Assembly: GCA_030248135.1 (NCBI GenBank)
Contig: JASANC010000625.1
Coordinates: 1 to 64,000 of the forward strand
DNA: 64,000 bases
Reading direction: 5' to 3'
DNA from: Theristus sp. LFF4_11
Lineage: Eukaryota > Nematoda > Chromadorea > Monhysterida > Xyalidae
The position numbers were made by a program, and so were the translations under genes. The notes below the pieces were generated by a model. That model searched no databases. It saw only the letters and a program-made list of their open reading frames with translations, and was not told the origin of the DNA. Shown here piece after piece: positions 12,532-21,560 of the stretch. Position 1 is the stretch's first letter, and each line of letters starts with the position of its first letter.

Positions 12532-14604
12532 ACCCAGTCAAAATGTAGATGGGGTGAGTCTGTTCACCAGCTTGTCCAAGTCCAAGTCCAATTTCTACAA
12601 GTCCAACTCAATAACGTGTCAAATAGGTGATTGGTTGGTGGTCACGTGATGCACGGATTCTGTGCAAACCAAACTCCAGCGAACTCAACAGTTCATGGAC
12701 AGAGTGCATGCATCAACCAATCAGTTGGTTGGATATGTTCTAGAGTTAGACTGTATTGTTTGACAGACTATCGGTTACCTTGGGGTTGGGGATTTGCTTT
12801 ATCCTGGACCCAGAGCTTTCTAAAGCGCTCACTTGTTGCACCTTTTTCTGTGTTCTCCACTGCTCATTGCGATGACTTCGTTCTATTTCGAAGATCTTTT
12901 TCAGTGCGTAGCCGTAATTGTCGTTCTGATAGACAACATTCACGTGCAGCCAGCCGAGATGATCGAGCAACGCGACAAGCAACTGGGCTGCGTAGCTGCA
13001 CAAATGGAAACATCACTTTGAAAACACAAGTGAGCTTTTTTCTGGAATAAGTTCTGTAAATACAGCACATGGAAATCCGTGAAGGATGAAGACTGTGCAA
13101 ATCTTGAATTCATCATTATCCTTTATCAAACAAACCACTAAACTCACGTGTCCGACGCAATTGTACGCAAAAAGTACGGATAATCGTTGGCGTGATCAAA
13201 GTCAGCGCTGGATGCAAACGACGAGATGATTGGCACGCAGAACGCCTGTAAAAACGTCACGTAACACAAAAGGTGTATGTATGATCAGAAAAAAACAGCA
13301 GCCAATAGATTTTTGCGATTCGCAGTGCGCACTCTTGTCATGTAACTGAGATCCTTTGCAATCGTGCTGCCGAACGTTCCAGTGATCGCAATGGCGTCCA
13401 TCTTGGCGTCGTCGTCGTCGTCGTCCTCTGACGATCGTGTGCCATTCAACTCGCTGCTTTGACGATCTGCAGAATTCAGTGATACTGAAATTCGAATGCC
13501 AGCGACACGATTTCTGTCAGTGCAGCATTTCTTTCAGGCTGTGAAGAAAACGGGAAAATTAGAAAGCTAAAAAGCGAACACATGCACGAATAGAAATTTA
13601 GAGACTTTTCGAAGCTGGACGCTCAAATAAATCGTTTCGAGGTCAAAAATACAGCAAATACAAAGCACCAGCGCACGCAGCTTCTGCATGTTCAACGTTT
13701 CCTATTGCGTTTGCGAAGCATCGCGATCACCAACCGCAACTGTCGCCCTCGCCAGCAGCGTTGAGCAGCTTCTTCGACCAACGATTCTGGTCCGGCTGAC
13801 AGAACGAGCGCGGTATGACGGTGAGCGTGCGCTGCAGTGCCAGCGGCTCACTCTCGCACACGTCGAGCATCGTGGTGCCCAGTGTGAACGGCGCCCTGCC
13901 ACGGTCGTGCCACGTGTTCAGCACGTGCGCGTTCACAAAGTCGACCGCCCACCAGTGCGCCTGACTGATCAGCACGTTCTCCTTCACCAATTCATCCGTG
14001 CATTCCTGTGCGTATGTGGGAGCAGAAATATAGCGGAGGACGCTGCGCTACTTTTCTGGCTACAATTGAGCTACTATGACCTACTTTTTAAACGTGTCCC
14101 ACTGAAATGACGTCATGTGCCGCCAAACGCGCGCGCTTGCCGTTCACAGCAAACCAGACTTTTCGTTTAGCCGATTTCTTCCCGTAAACAAATGGTGAAT
14201 GTCAAATCAGTCACACCAAACTGACATTTCAGTGCCTGTACTTTGACAAACGGGCGTTTTTAAAGCAAATGACGTCATTTTAGTCCGGACACGTTTGAAT
14301 AAATCCACAATACTACAAAGACTGCTAATTAGACTGTTGAAACGCGTTGATCATGTTCATGACACATCAACGAGATTCTATACGGCAAATAACTACGTTT
14401 TTTTTCAGAACACAACTCGTGAAATGTTGAACATCATGCAGTCAACTAGCGTTTCTCGTACATGTTTCGTCCAGTTGAACTTGCGCAGGTCAAAGACGGC
14501 GCCGATCTGAACGTCGCCACTGCGTCGGAAGCAGGCCGACTGCGCGTTCCAGGGACTCGCGTTGCTTCTGCCCTCCGTGACGCAGTCGCCAACATCCGCT
14601 GCGT
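7097..14604 (-). CDS. Metabotropic glutamate receptor-like class C GPCR
   Basis: Likely an amino-acid-type ligand receptor of the plasma membrane. Exons from the 5' end: 14462-14604, 13735-14005, 13333-13466, 13148-13245, 12842-12995, 12282-12457, 11916-12012, 11116-11433, 10626-10700, 10453-10561, 9842-10017, 9522-9717, 9277-9423, 8805-9038, 8203-8465, 7876-7984, 7508-7716, 7097-7267; all phases agree, about 1026 residues. The N-terminal half is an ANF-type ligand-binding domain (GDVQIGAVFDL; VPIISSFASSADF; NDNYG; AVHVVAHGL). A Cys-rich linker follows (GLCCVTCEDG, CPACGKDQDYQC). The seven-helix domain starts near NWTVYLPVSVSC, with the mGluR-like loop NCDTPLMAASARGLN and a last-helix end of VFYLLVWHPELN. 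The tail is short and Asn/Gln-rich. The signal-peptide exon, expected upstream in phase 1, was not found. It is divergent, so the ligand is uncertain; GABA-B is less likely because of the Cys-rich linker. Confidence 0.85.
8550..8760. repeat. Degenerate TTTAGTAGC short tandem repeat
   Basis: Intron sequence made of imperfect repetitions of TTTAGTAGC and TTTAGCAGC, with spacers of about 15-20 bases. It lies between the exon for helices 4-5 and the exon for helices 2-3 of the class C receptor. It looks like simple-sequence decay; no function is suggested. Confidence 0.6.
10060..10200. repeat. Degenerate TTAGGTCAACA short tandem repeat
   Basis: Imperfect repeats of about 14-16 bases built on TTAGGTCAACA and TTGGTCAACA, followed by a T-rich stretch to about 10270. 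All of it lies in one intron of the class C receptor gene. Confidence 0.6.
11506..11588 (-). tRNA. tRNA-Leu (anticodon CAG)
   Basis: An 83-nt cloverleaf reads on the minus strand. The acceptor strands GTCAGGA and TTCTGAC pair over 7 bp with one GU. Box A is TGGCCGAGCGG, and the anticodon arm is CTGCG-TTCAGGT-CGCAG, giving anticodon CAG. A long class II variable arm follows, and the T arm GTGGGTTCGAATCCCAC is perfect. A T6 Pol III terminator follows at 11493-11498. There is no intron. The gene sits inside an intron of the class C receptor, on the same strand. Confidence 0.96.
12493..12530. repeat. Poly-G homopolymer of about 38 G
   Basis: An uninterrupted G run in an intron of the class C receptor. 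Length in the assembly may be unreliable because such runs are hard to sequence. The proline-rich frame it creates on the minus strand is not a gene. Confidence 0.85.
14075..14311. mobile_element. MITE with TGACGTCA ends, copy 1
   Basis: A short non-coding element of about 237 bp. Inverted ends (AAACGTGTCC...AATGACGTCAT at left, its near-complement ending ACACGTTT at right) span about 28 bp, and each carries the palindrome TGACGTCA. It shares more than 90% identity by eye with the copy at 16658-16893. It lies in an intron of the class C receptor. No coding capacity, so it would need a transposase from elsewhere. Confidence 0.75.
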
Positions 14605-15789
14605 CTGCAGTTTCAGGCCAATTTCATTTGCTTCGTGAACACTGCTTCTGGCAAATTAAGGTTTGAAAGTCCTCAGAATGTCTACTTGAAAATAAAACAA
14701 ACACGTACTCGGAAGCTTTCGGTTAGAATGCTCTAATATTGACAAAAGAATTGTAAGAATATGGAATGTGCGGATCAGAATAACTGTCGTCATTTTCTGG
14801 TGTTTCAGAAATTATAGCAGTCAAAATTCAGATCGACTTTTTTTGTTAGCAGACGTTGACAGGTTGTTGAGTGCCTTTGGTTTTGTTTCAGAAAAACCCA
14901 CGCAAATAAAATAAACCCATTTGTGTCCTTATCTTGCTTTAACATTACAACGTTTTTCGAAGAACACTGACTGAATCAGATTTTTTTCACCAAAATCTTG
15001 CATCGCTCCACAATCAACACAGAGACCATGTGTATTCATACAGTGTCGGTGTACACGGTTTTTTTCAAACATAAAAAAAGTCGCAGCAAAAAGATTTTGC
15101 GAATGATGGAACATCATCCAACATCCTTCCACAGGTTGCAGAGCTTAAAAAACATAAAAGTTCATGCTTTCCACCTTGTACACATGGTTGGGTCGATTTG
15201 TCTTGGCATTCTTGAAAAGAGAACCCCTAGTCTGCAAGTGATCCCGCCTTGATGGAGAATACAAGGACTACTTTATTTATACGGCCAGACTGTACTGAAA
15301 AACTGCAAACACAAAACATATTCTTTGGACAAGTTGTGAAATACGAACACTAACGTTGTGTCGGCCTGAAACATCATGTTATTCACATTAAGTTTTTTTT
15401 GGTTTGTTCAATTTTATGCTATGCGCTTTCACAGCAAGTGAAGCTTCTCAGAAGTTAGTGTCATTATTTTCGTTTCATTTTTTACTCATCATCTCGAAAC
15501 AATTTTTCAGGAAATATATTTGTCCAGTTCTGAACTGTTGACTACAATTGCAAGAACGTTGTCACTGAACAAAAAACATCAGAAACAATGAGAAGCGATG
15601 AAAAACTGATTGCGAAATACTCTGCAACTCAACGAGTTCATAGCAAGCAAAAGGAAAGACAAAACAAATAATAAGTATCAATTATGAAATACCTAAATGG
15701 GTCGGTGACTGTGTCCGCCGCACATATCGGCCTTTTGTTTCATTTACTCGTTTTATCTGAACAAGAAACATGATGACAAATCAATTCCG
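14605..15789. other. Head-to-head spacer between the class C receptor and the phosphoesterase
   Basis: About 1.2 kb separates the first identified receptor exon (minus) from the phosphoesterase start (plus). It should hold the missing receptor signal-peptide exon and both promoters, but I could identify neither a convincing signal-peptide frame nor core promoter motifs. Confidence 0.5.
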
Positions 15790-17729
15790 ATGATGGCTAC
15801 AGTCAACTGCGGACCATGTCCGCCAGCCACCAAGAAGCGGAAAAGAATTTCACAAATAACGGTGCGTCATTTTGGTTGATTTCCTTATATCCACACGATG
15901 TGTCAAATACAAAACAACATTTTCCCTAGAGCACACAGTGATTGTGATTCAGTGACCGTTTTTCGACCGTTTCCAGCCCCACAAAAAGACCAACGATCCC
16001 ACGGAACTCTGGACAGAGCTGCAAACGCACGACGGTCGCCGGTGTGAGCCGGTCGCTCCCATGCCGCTCGACACGCCGATTCTCGCTGATGCGATTCGTT
16101 TCGTCTGCATTTCGGACACGCACAGCCGCCTGGAACAGATCACTCATAAGCTACCGCCTGGCGACGTCCTGATTCATGCTGGTACAAAGAAACAACAAAC
16201 TGAACAGAAACAGGCTAAAATGAAGTTGACTACTTTTCTGGGTCAATACTTAGACCTCTCTCTAGACAGAAGAAAACATAGTTATGTAATGACAGGTCAA
16301 TCGTTGGGCTGCTGTTTATCGGACTCACTGATTGGTTTGACCATTTTCCTTAAACTTCTTTGTCACTACATTTTACCCTTACCTGACCCCTGTGGTTACA
16401 TGAGCATCACCGCATCTTGCGTGTTTTCGTGTACACAGGTGATTTCACACAAATCGGCGGCCGACACGAAGTGGAGCAGTTCAATTGCACGCTCGCCCGT
16501 CTGCCGTACGCACGGCGTTTGGTGATAGCAGGCAATCATGAGCTGTCGTTTGACGCAGCGACACGACGCAAGTCACACGATCACAACGGTGGCGCCAAAC
16601 GTCACCCGCAACTGCTGCTCACCAACTGCACGTATTTGCAGGACAACTCTGCTGAGGTATGACCTATTTTTTCAAATGTGTCCCACTGAAATGACGTCAT
16701 GTGCCGCAAAACATGTGCTTGTCGTTCACAGCAAACCAGACTTTTCGTTTAGCCGATTTCTTCCCGTAAACAAATGGTGAATGTCGAATCAGTCACACCA
16801 AACTGAAATTTTAGTGCCTGTACTTTGACAAACGGGCGTTTTTAAAGCAAATGACGTCATTTTAGTCCGGACACGTTTGAATAAATCCACAATCTTAGCG
16901 ATCTTAGCGGCTGTGGCTTTCTCTTGCACCTTGCACAGCCACAGCCTGCCCATTCACCCCGATACACCAGCAAACCACTGGAGTTCCTTCAGGATTCTGA
17001 AACCGGTGTCGGCAGAAATTTTCAAAACGTAAAAATTTCATTAACTTTTCAAACGCAAATTGTGAACAATGAAAATCAATCGAACTCCAGATTTACGGCT
17101 GCAAAATCTACGGCTCACCGTGGCAGCCGGCGTTCCGCGGCTGGGCGTTCAACGTGGCTCGCGGTCAGCCACTGCTCGACAAATGGAATCTCATTCCAGA
17201 CGGTGCGATTTCAGTGAACGCAAACACAAATTTACCAAAGCGATGTTTTTTTGTTTTCGAGTGGGATTCGAACCCACGTTTCTTGTACAATGTGTGAGAT
17301 CAGCGCTTTGGACGGTTTGACCACACCGCGAGTCGTCTTTCCTCCTCCGGTTACCAAAGATTTTTTTCTGATGAGCGATAGTCAAGCGGTCTATGGCGCT
17401 AGTCCGGTAGTTAAAAACCAAGCAACCATTTTTGGCCAACCATTGCAGACACGGATGTGCTGATCACGCATGGCCCCCCACTGGGCCACGGCGACCGCCT
17501 GTACAACGGGGAACGGGCCGGGTGTGCTGAGCTGCTGGCGACCGTCGAACAACGGGTACAACCGTTGCTGCATGTCTTCGGGCACATCCACGAAGCCTAC
17601 GGCGTTACGACGAACCACGCTGGCACGACGTTTGTCAATGCGTCTATATGCGACATCGGCTATCGCACCAAAAATCTACCGGTGATTTTTGATGTGCCAC
17701 TGAAGCCGGGTTACACGAAAGCAAAATGA
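15790..17729 (+). CDS. MPPED-family metallophosphoesterase
   Basis: Related to vertebrate MPPED1/MPPED2 (239FB), soluble metal-dependent phosphodiesterases. Five exons: 15790-15861, 15977-16181, 16439-16656, 17091-17202, 17449-17729; phases close exactly and give 295 residues, the usual family length. Motifs in order: CISDTHS (metal-binding Asp and His), GDFTQIG, AGNHELSFD, then KIYGSPWQP, LLDKWNLIPD, ITHGPPLGH and FGHIHEAYG. The final GHxH histidine is present; from family knowledge mammalian MPPED2 has Gly at the first His and is weakly active, so this protein is expected to be competent. Start: ATG at 15790 or 15793. The N-terminus is basic (KKRKR). Intron 3 holds a MITE and intron 4 a tRNA-like relic. 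Confidence 0.94.
16658..16893. mobile_element. MITE with TGACGTCA ends, copy 2
   Basis: Second copy of the element at 14075-14311, in the same orientation, in intron 3 of the MPPED-like gene. Its homology begins one base after the splice donor (GAG|GTATGACC), so the element supplies most of the donor sequence. It keeps a TGACGTCA palindrome near each end. Confidence 0.75.
17256..17334 (-). pseudogene. tRNA-Leu-like relic
   Basis: The minus strand reads TGTGGTCAAACCGTCC..., then GTGGGTTCGAATCCCAC: a perfect T arm/box B with a decayed D arm and no pairing acceptor stem. The D-arm region resembles the tRNA-Leu at 11506. No T-run terminator follows. It lies in intron 4 of the MPPED-like gene, antisense to it. 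It is a tRNA pseudogene or the head of a tRNA-derived SINE. Confidence 0.6.
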
Positions 17730-18672
17730 AACCATGTCCTACTTATTGATTAAGAGGTCCCGTTTTGTTTATGCATTATTCAGATTAATAGTTACGTTAA
17801 GTTAAGTTTTGTTTTTCGAGAGGGGCACATCACTTTTTTTCTGCATGTGATGTGTTGACCGAAACGCAAGGAAGTTTTATTCAACTTAAGAATTTGAATC
17901 TGCGTTTGTTGTTCCACGTTTTCAAAAAATTCTGTGATTCTAAATTATCGATTGCTGTGTTATTTTGTATGATATTTTCGTTCAACATATGTCTTTCGAA
18001 TTTTGTTTTTTTGTGTTTCATTTGGAAACGCATAGCTTTAACATAACATTATTGTTGCATGTGAAGTTAAATTGAAGGCAACCAGCTGATGGGTTGGTGC
18101 ACACGAGATGCATGCTTTCTGTGCAAGCGGGGAGCGGGGGCGAAGTCTGTCCGGTACAGAAAGCATGCATCCCCGGGGAATAAGTTTCGAAAAATTTTTT
18201 GACTTTGGAGGGATGGGAATTGTTGGTTGGGGTTGGGTTTGAGGAAGGTTGAATTTAAAATATAAATTTTGGTTGGTTGGTTGAGATTGGGATTAATTAT
18301 AAGGAAAGGGAGTGGGTAGGTGGGGGGGAGAGGGAGGGGCGGGAAAAGGTGGGGAGGTCGGAAAAAAGGAATGGGGGGGGGGGTAAAGGGGGTAGATTTG
18401 GGTGGGCGGCGGAAAAAAGAGATTGGGGGGGGAGAAAAAAGGGGGGGGGTGGGGGGGGGGTAAAAGGGGGGGGTGGGAGAGGGGGGAAAAGGGATTGGGT
18501 AGGGGGGTGTGGGGGGGGAAGGGGAAAAATGTGGGGTTGGGTAAGGGTGGGAGGAAAGGGATGAGGGGGAGTTTGGGGGGGGGAAAAGGTGGGGTTGGGG
18601 GGGGGGGGAAAAGAGTGGGGGGGGGGGAAGTGTTGGGGTGGAAGAGAGTGTGGGAAAGGAGGGGAGTTTGGG

Positions 18673-18703
<31 letters not shown>

Positions 18704-19132
18704 AAAAAGTGAAGTAAGAAGGGATAATTTAGAGTTCGACTGTACATGTCTGTCAAGTAAATTTTACAAACACATTAAGCTACAACGTAAAACAATCAGA
18801 TAACGGCTTTTAAAAATTGAAATATGATACTGGAGAAAAATTGATCTGACGTAGGGATTGTGTATATCAGGTGACAAAAACAACGCAAGCTAAAAAATGC
18901 TCTTGCTTTGCAAACGTTGCAAATATTTGTTTTTTTTAACAACGATCAAATAAAAATCTTGTTTCTCTGAAAATTGTTTCAATGACAGAAGAAGCAGAAT
19001 ACACAAATTGCCATTGTGGTGAGCAAGCATAAAGCACTTTTGTTTCGTTGCAGAAACTGGTGATCGTGATCAACTTCCATTTTGAAACCAAAATCATAAC
19101 CAAACCATTGAGAGCCACCTCACACAGCAGCC
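17730..19132. other. Intergenic with a G-rich tract
   Basis: No gene is supported between the phosphoesterase and the next gene. 18300-18703 is an extreme G-rich, GGGGAAAA-type low-complexity tract described separately; the rest is AT-rich. The AATAAA-like poly(A) site of the phosphoesterase was not found. Confidence 0.5.
18300..18703. repeat. G-rich low-complexity tract
   Basis: About 400 bases of G runs broken by AAAA, TT or GTGG, ending in a homopolymer of about 40 G. Many blocks fit four G-runs, so G-quadruplex formation on the plus strand is likely. The long proline-rich frame on the complement is a by-product. Confidence 0.85.
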
Positions 19133-21165
19133 ATGGAGCACAAGCAGCTGAAGGTGTTGTTCCCCAACGAATACATCCCGTACCGACGCGCGTGCTCCGT
19201 GGCCAGCAATCTCCAGGTGACGCCCGAGTGTCCTTATCCCGGCTGGATCAGCGAGTCAATCGGAACGTTGCTGAGAGGGGCAAAACTGCAACACTCCGTT
19301 CACACGTTCGAGTCCTTCAACGAGGTCAGTTTCATGCACTCACTGATGACGCTAAACAGTTTTCATCGTGCAATGTCTTATGTAATGAGCATTGTTTGAA
19401 GACATGCATAAAGTAAAGCGCCGTCTGCAGACTGTGTGCGCACTTCTCATTCCATTTCATTGCTCCTGTCCTGTTGTTTTCTGCATCTTGAGTTTGAAGT
19501 GAACCGAAGAGCCGCGTGTGCTTGACCCTGTATGCCCCATTGCTTCCATAAATGGTGCTTTACAGGCTAGGACAAAAATGACAAATCACTGAGAGTAACA
19601 TGTCTTGCGAAGCAGCTGCTTCAACCCAACCGAAGCACCGTGACGAACGGCCTGCGTGTGCTGGCGCGCGGCGCTGCCGACGTGCTCCTGATGGCACTCA
19701 GCATTTATCGTGCCGATCTGACCGACCACGGCGCTGTGCAGACACTCGGCAACGTGCACAGTTTGGCCGATGGCATCAGCGCAGTGGCACGCGACACGCA
19801 AATTCCTGATCGACTCCAGGAAGCGATTGCGTTTGCGAAAGGTGAAGCCGTTCTGTCGGAGTTTTTGTTCTGTAGACACAGTGTTGACGACAGCAAATAA
19901 TGGACAAGACGCATGAGCCAACAAAGCAACTGAGAAGTTCTGTGAAGCACAAAATCGTGTGCGTTTGAGGAGAAAAAACAAAAAAAAAAATGAAGGGTGT
20001 GCGTGAATGTTTTTTTCAAGTTTGTGGGGGTTTGGGGGAGGGGGGGGGGGAGGGGGGGGGGGGGGGGGGCGGGGGGGGGGTGTGGGGGGGGGGGGGGCCG
20101 GCGGGCGGGGGGGGGGGGGTCGGGGGGGGGGGGGGGGGGGTTCTATGGTCCATTGGATAATATATGCAACACGACATAATGACCAACCAATCAGCGCTGA
20201 GATTTGCTCACGACCAACCAATCAGCGCTGAGAACTGCTCACGACCAACCAATCAGCGCTGAGAACTGCTCATGACTAACCAATCAGCGCTGAGAGTAGC
20301 TAATGATCAACTAATCAGCTAGACTGTAATTGAGGGCTAGTTTCTGGTGCTCCTTGCCACGAGACAACGTTTTCATCAGACATGACAACTAAAAAATTTC
20401 ACCGGACAGGACAAATCACAAACATACACACTTTACGTTTTACGTTTCACACCCTGCAATACACAATGTCTCCTTGACTATGAACCATTTTCTGTGCATC
20501 ACTGACACGCGTGCTCCTGCAGCTGGTACGCACGTGTTCGTGACGTTCAAAATGGACGCATTGCGCCTGCAGACGAGATGGTGTGACACGGTGGCAGTGC
20601 CGCTGCACGACATGGCGCTCTATGCCGACCAGACGGTCGTGCTCTCAGGCAACGTGCCGCGGCCGATCATTGGTCAACTGCGGTGGTTTTTGTCTTTTTT
20701 GTCAAGGATTACAGAGGATAGACGTTTTCCGTGTTTTACTGCACTAAAAGAAATAAGAAATTCTGTGAAACAAGAACAATAGAAATGTCGGTATGTTCAA
20801 TGTGTGTAGGTCGACTGCACAACGCACTGGTGCATGTGGGGCCGGTCTTGAACAAAATTCAAGATCGCTACGTGCATTTATACCAACGCAAGTCCGCCTG
20901 TAAACGCGCGCACGACCACGTCAACAGCAGCAACAAACACTTTGAGCGCTTCAAGCTGCTGCAAGTGCTCGGCATTTACTCCGTGCTAGCAGCTGGCTAC
21001 GTCGGCGCCGGCGTGTTGCTGACGGCTGAGATCGTCAGAAAGGCCCACGCGTCGCTGCGATGTTGCTGGACACGCAAACGGAGCTTCGCGATTTCGAGTG
21101 CGACTGAATTTGACAGAGACAATGCACAGGATGCCGTCCAGCTGAAAGTTACTACAAAGCTCTGA
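19133..21165 (+). CDS. Unknown single-pass membrane protein
   Basis: Four exons (19133-19324, about 19613-19841, 20523-20672, 20810-21165) give about 309 residues with agreeing phases. I do not recognise the family. The N-terminus (MEHKQLKVLFPNEYIPYRR) is not a signal peptide; two Cys follow in ACSVASNLQVTPECP. The middle is helical, with few aromatics, and reads as long amphipathic helices (GLRVLARGAADVLLMALSIY; LHNALVHVGPVLNKIQDRYV). One strong hydrophobic segment, ending in VLAAGYVGAGVLLTAEIV, lies about 60 residues before the C-terminus, followed by a Cys/Arg patch. This could be a tail-anchored or BAR-like helical-bundle protein, but that is a guess. Intron 2 carries a G-rich tract and a CCAAT minisatellite. 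AATAAA lies at 21311. Confidence 0.72.
20031..20141. repeat. G-rich low-complexity tract
   Basis: Nearly pure G with a few A, T and C interruptions in intron 2 of the unknown membrane-protein gene. It produces a spurious proline-rich frame on the complement. Confidence 0.85.
20181..20325. repeat. 31-bp minisatellite carrying CCAAT boxes
   Basis: Units start at 20181, 20212, 20243 and 20274, exactly 31 bases apart, plus a degenerate fifth. Each contains ACCAACCAATCAGCGCTGAG, i.e. a CCAAT box next to the palindrome AGCGCT. It lies in an intron. Confidence 0.8.
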
Positions 21166-21560
21166 TGAAACCACAAACTGCCGTTGTTGAAAAGTTCTGT
21201 GTCAGTTGTTATGTTTCACATGTATCCTCCAAGTCTGTTTGCAAGTTGCATTTTTTATGGAGAATTGCAATATTAACATTGAGCCGGAAAACAGTTGGTA
21301 TATTTTTGCAAATAAATGCATAAGCAGCGGATGAACTATCAGTTTGCGTTGTAACCGCCTTTCTTGTGGCGCAAAGTCATCAAAGTTTACTTAGCTGTTT
21401 TAGTTTGCTTGCTTGGCCCCAAACACACATCAATCCATTGTTGTGGTCTTTAGTAATTTGTAAATCCTGGTCAGCTTGAATTTTGCAAATCACAGAAACC
21501 CCTGTTGGAATAACAACAATTATTGTCACGCAGTTCGCAGAAGAAACAAACGTTCTGAAC

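Noticed and set aside
12239..12541. Poly-Pro start of a protein on the minus strand
   Set aside because: The poly-G run lies in an intron; the real exon 12282-12457 begins after the acceptor CTGCAG.
14075..16893. Introner element that created both host introns
   Set aside because: Copy 1 lies well inside a larger intron, 60 to 150 bases from both splice sites, so intron creation is not supported there; the donor coincidence of copy 2 alone is not enough.
18067..18756. Long proline-rich protein on the minus strand
   Set aside because: It is only the complement of G-rich low-complexity DNA; no splice sites, start context or non-repetitive content.
19586..20221. Second proline-rich frame on the minus strand
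   Set aside because: It overlaps real exon 2 of the unknown membrane-protein gene and a G-rich intron tract; the frame is a shadow.
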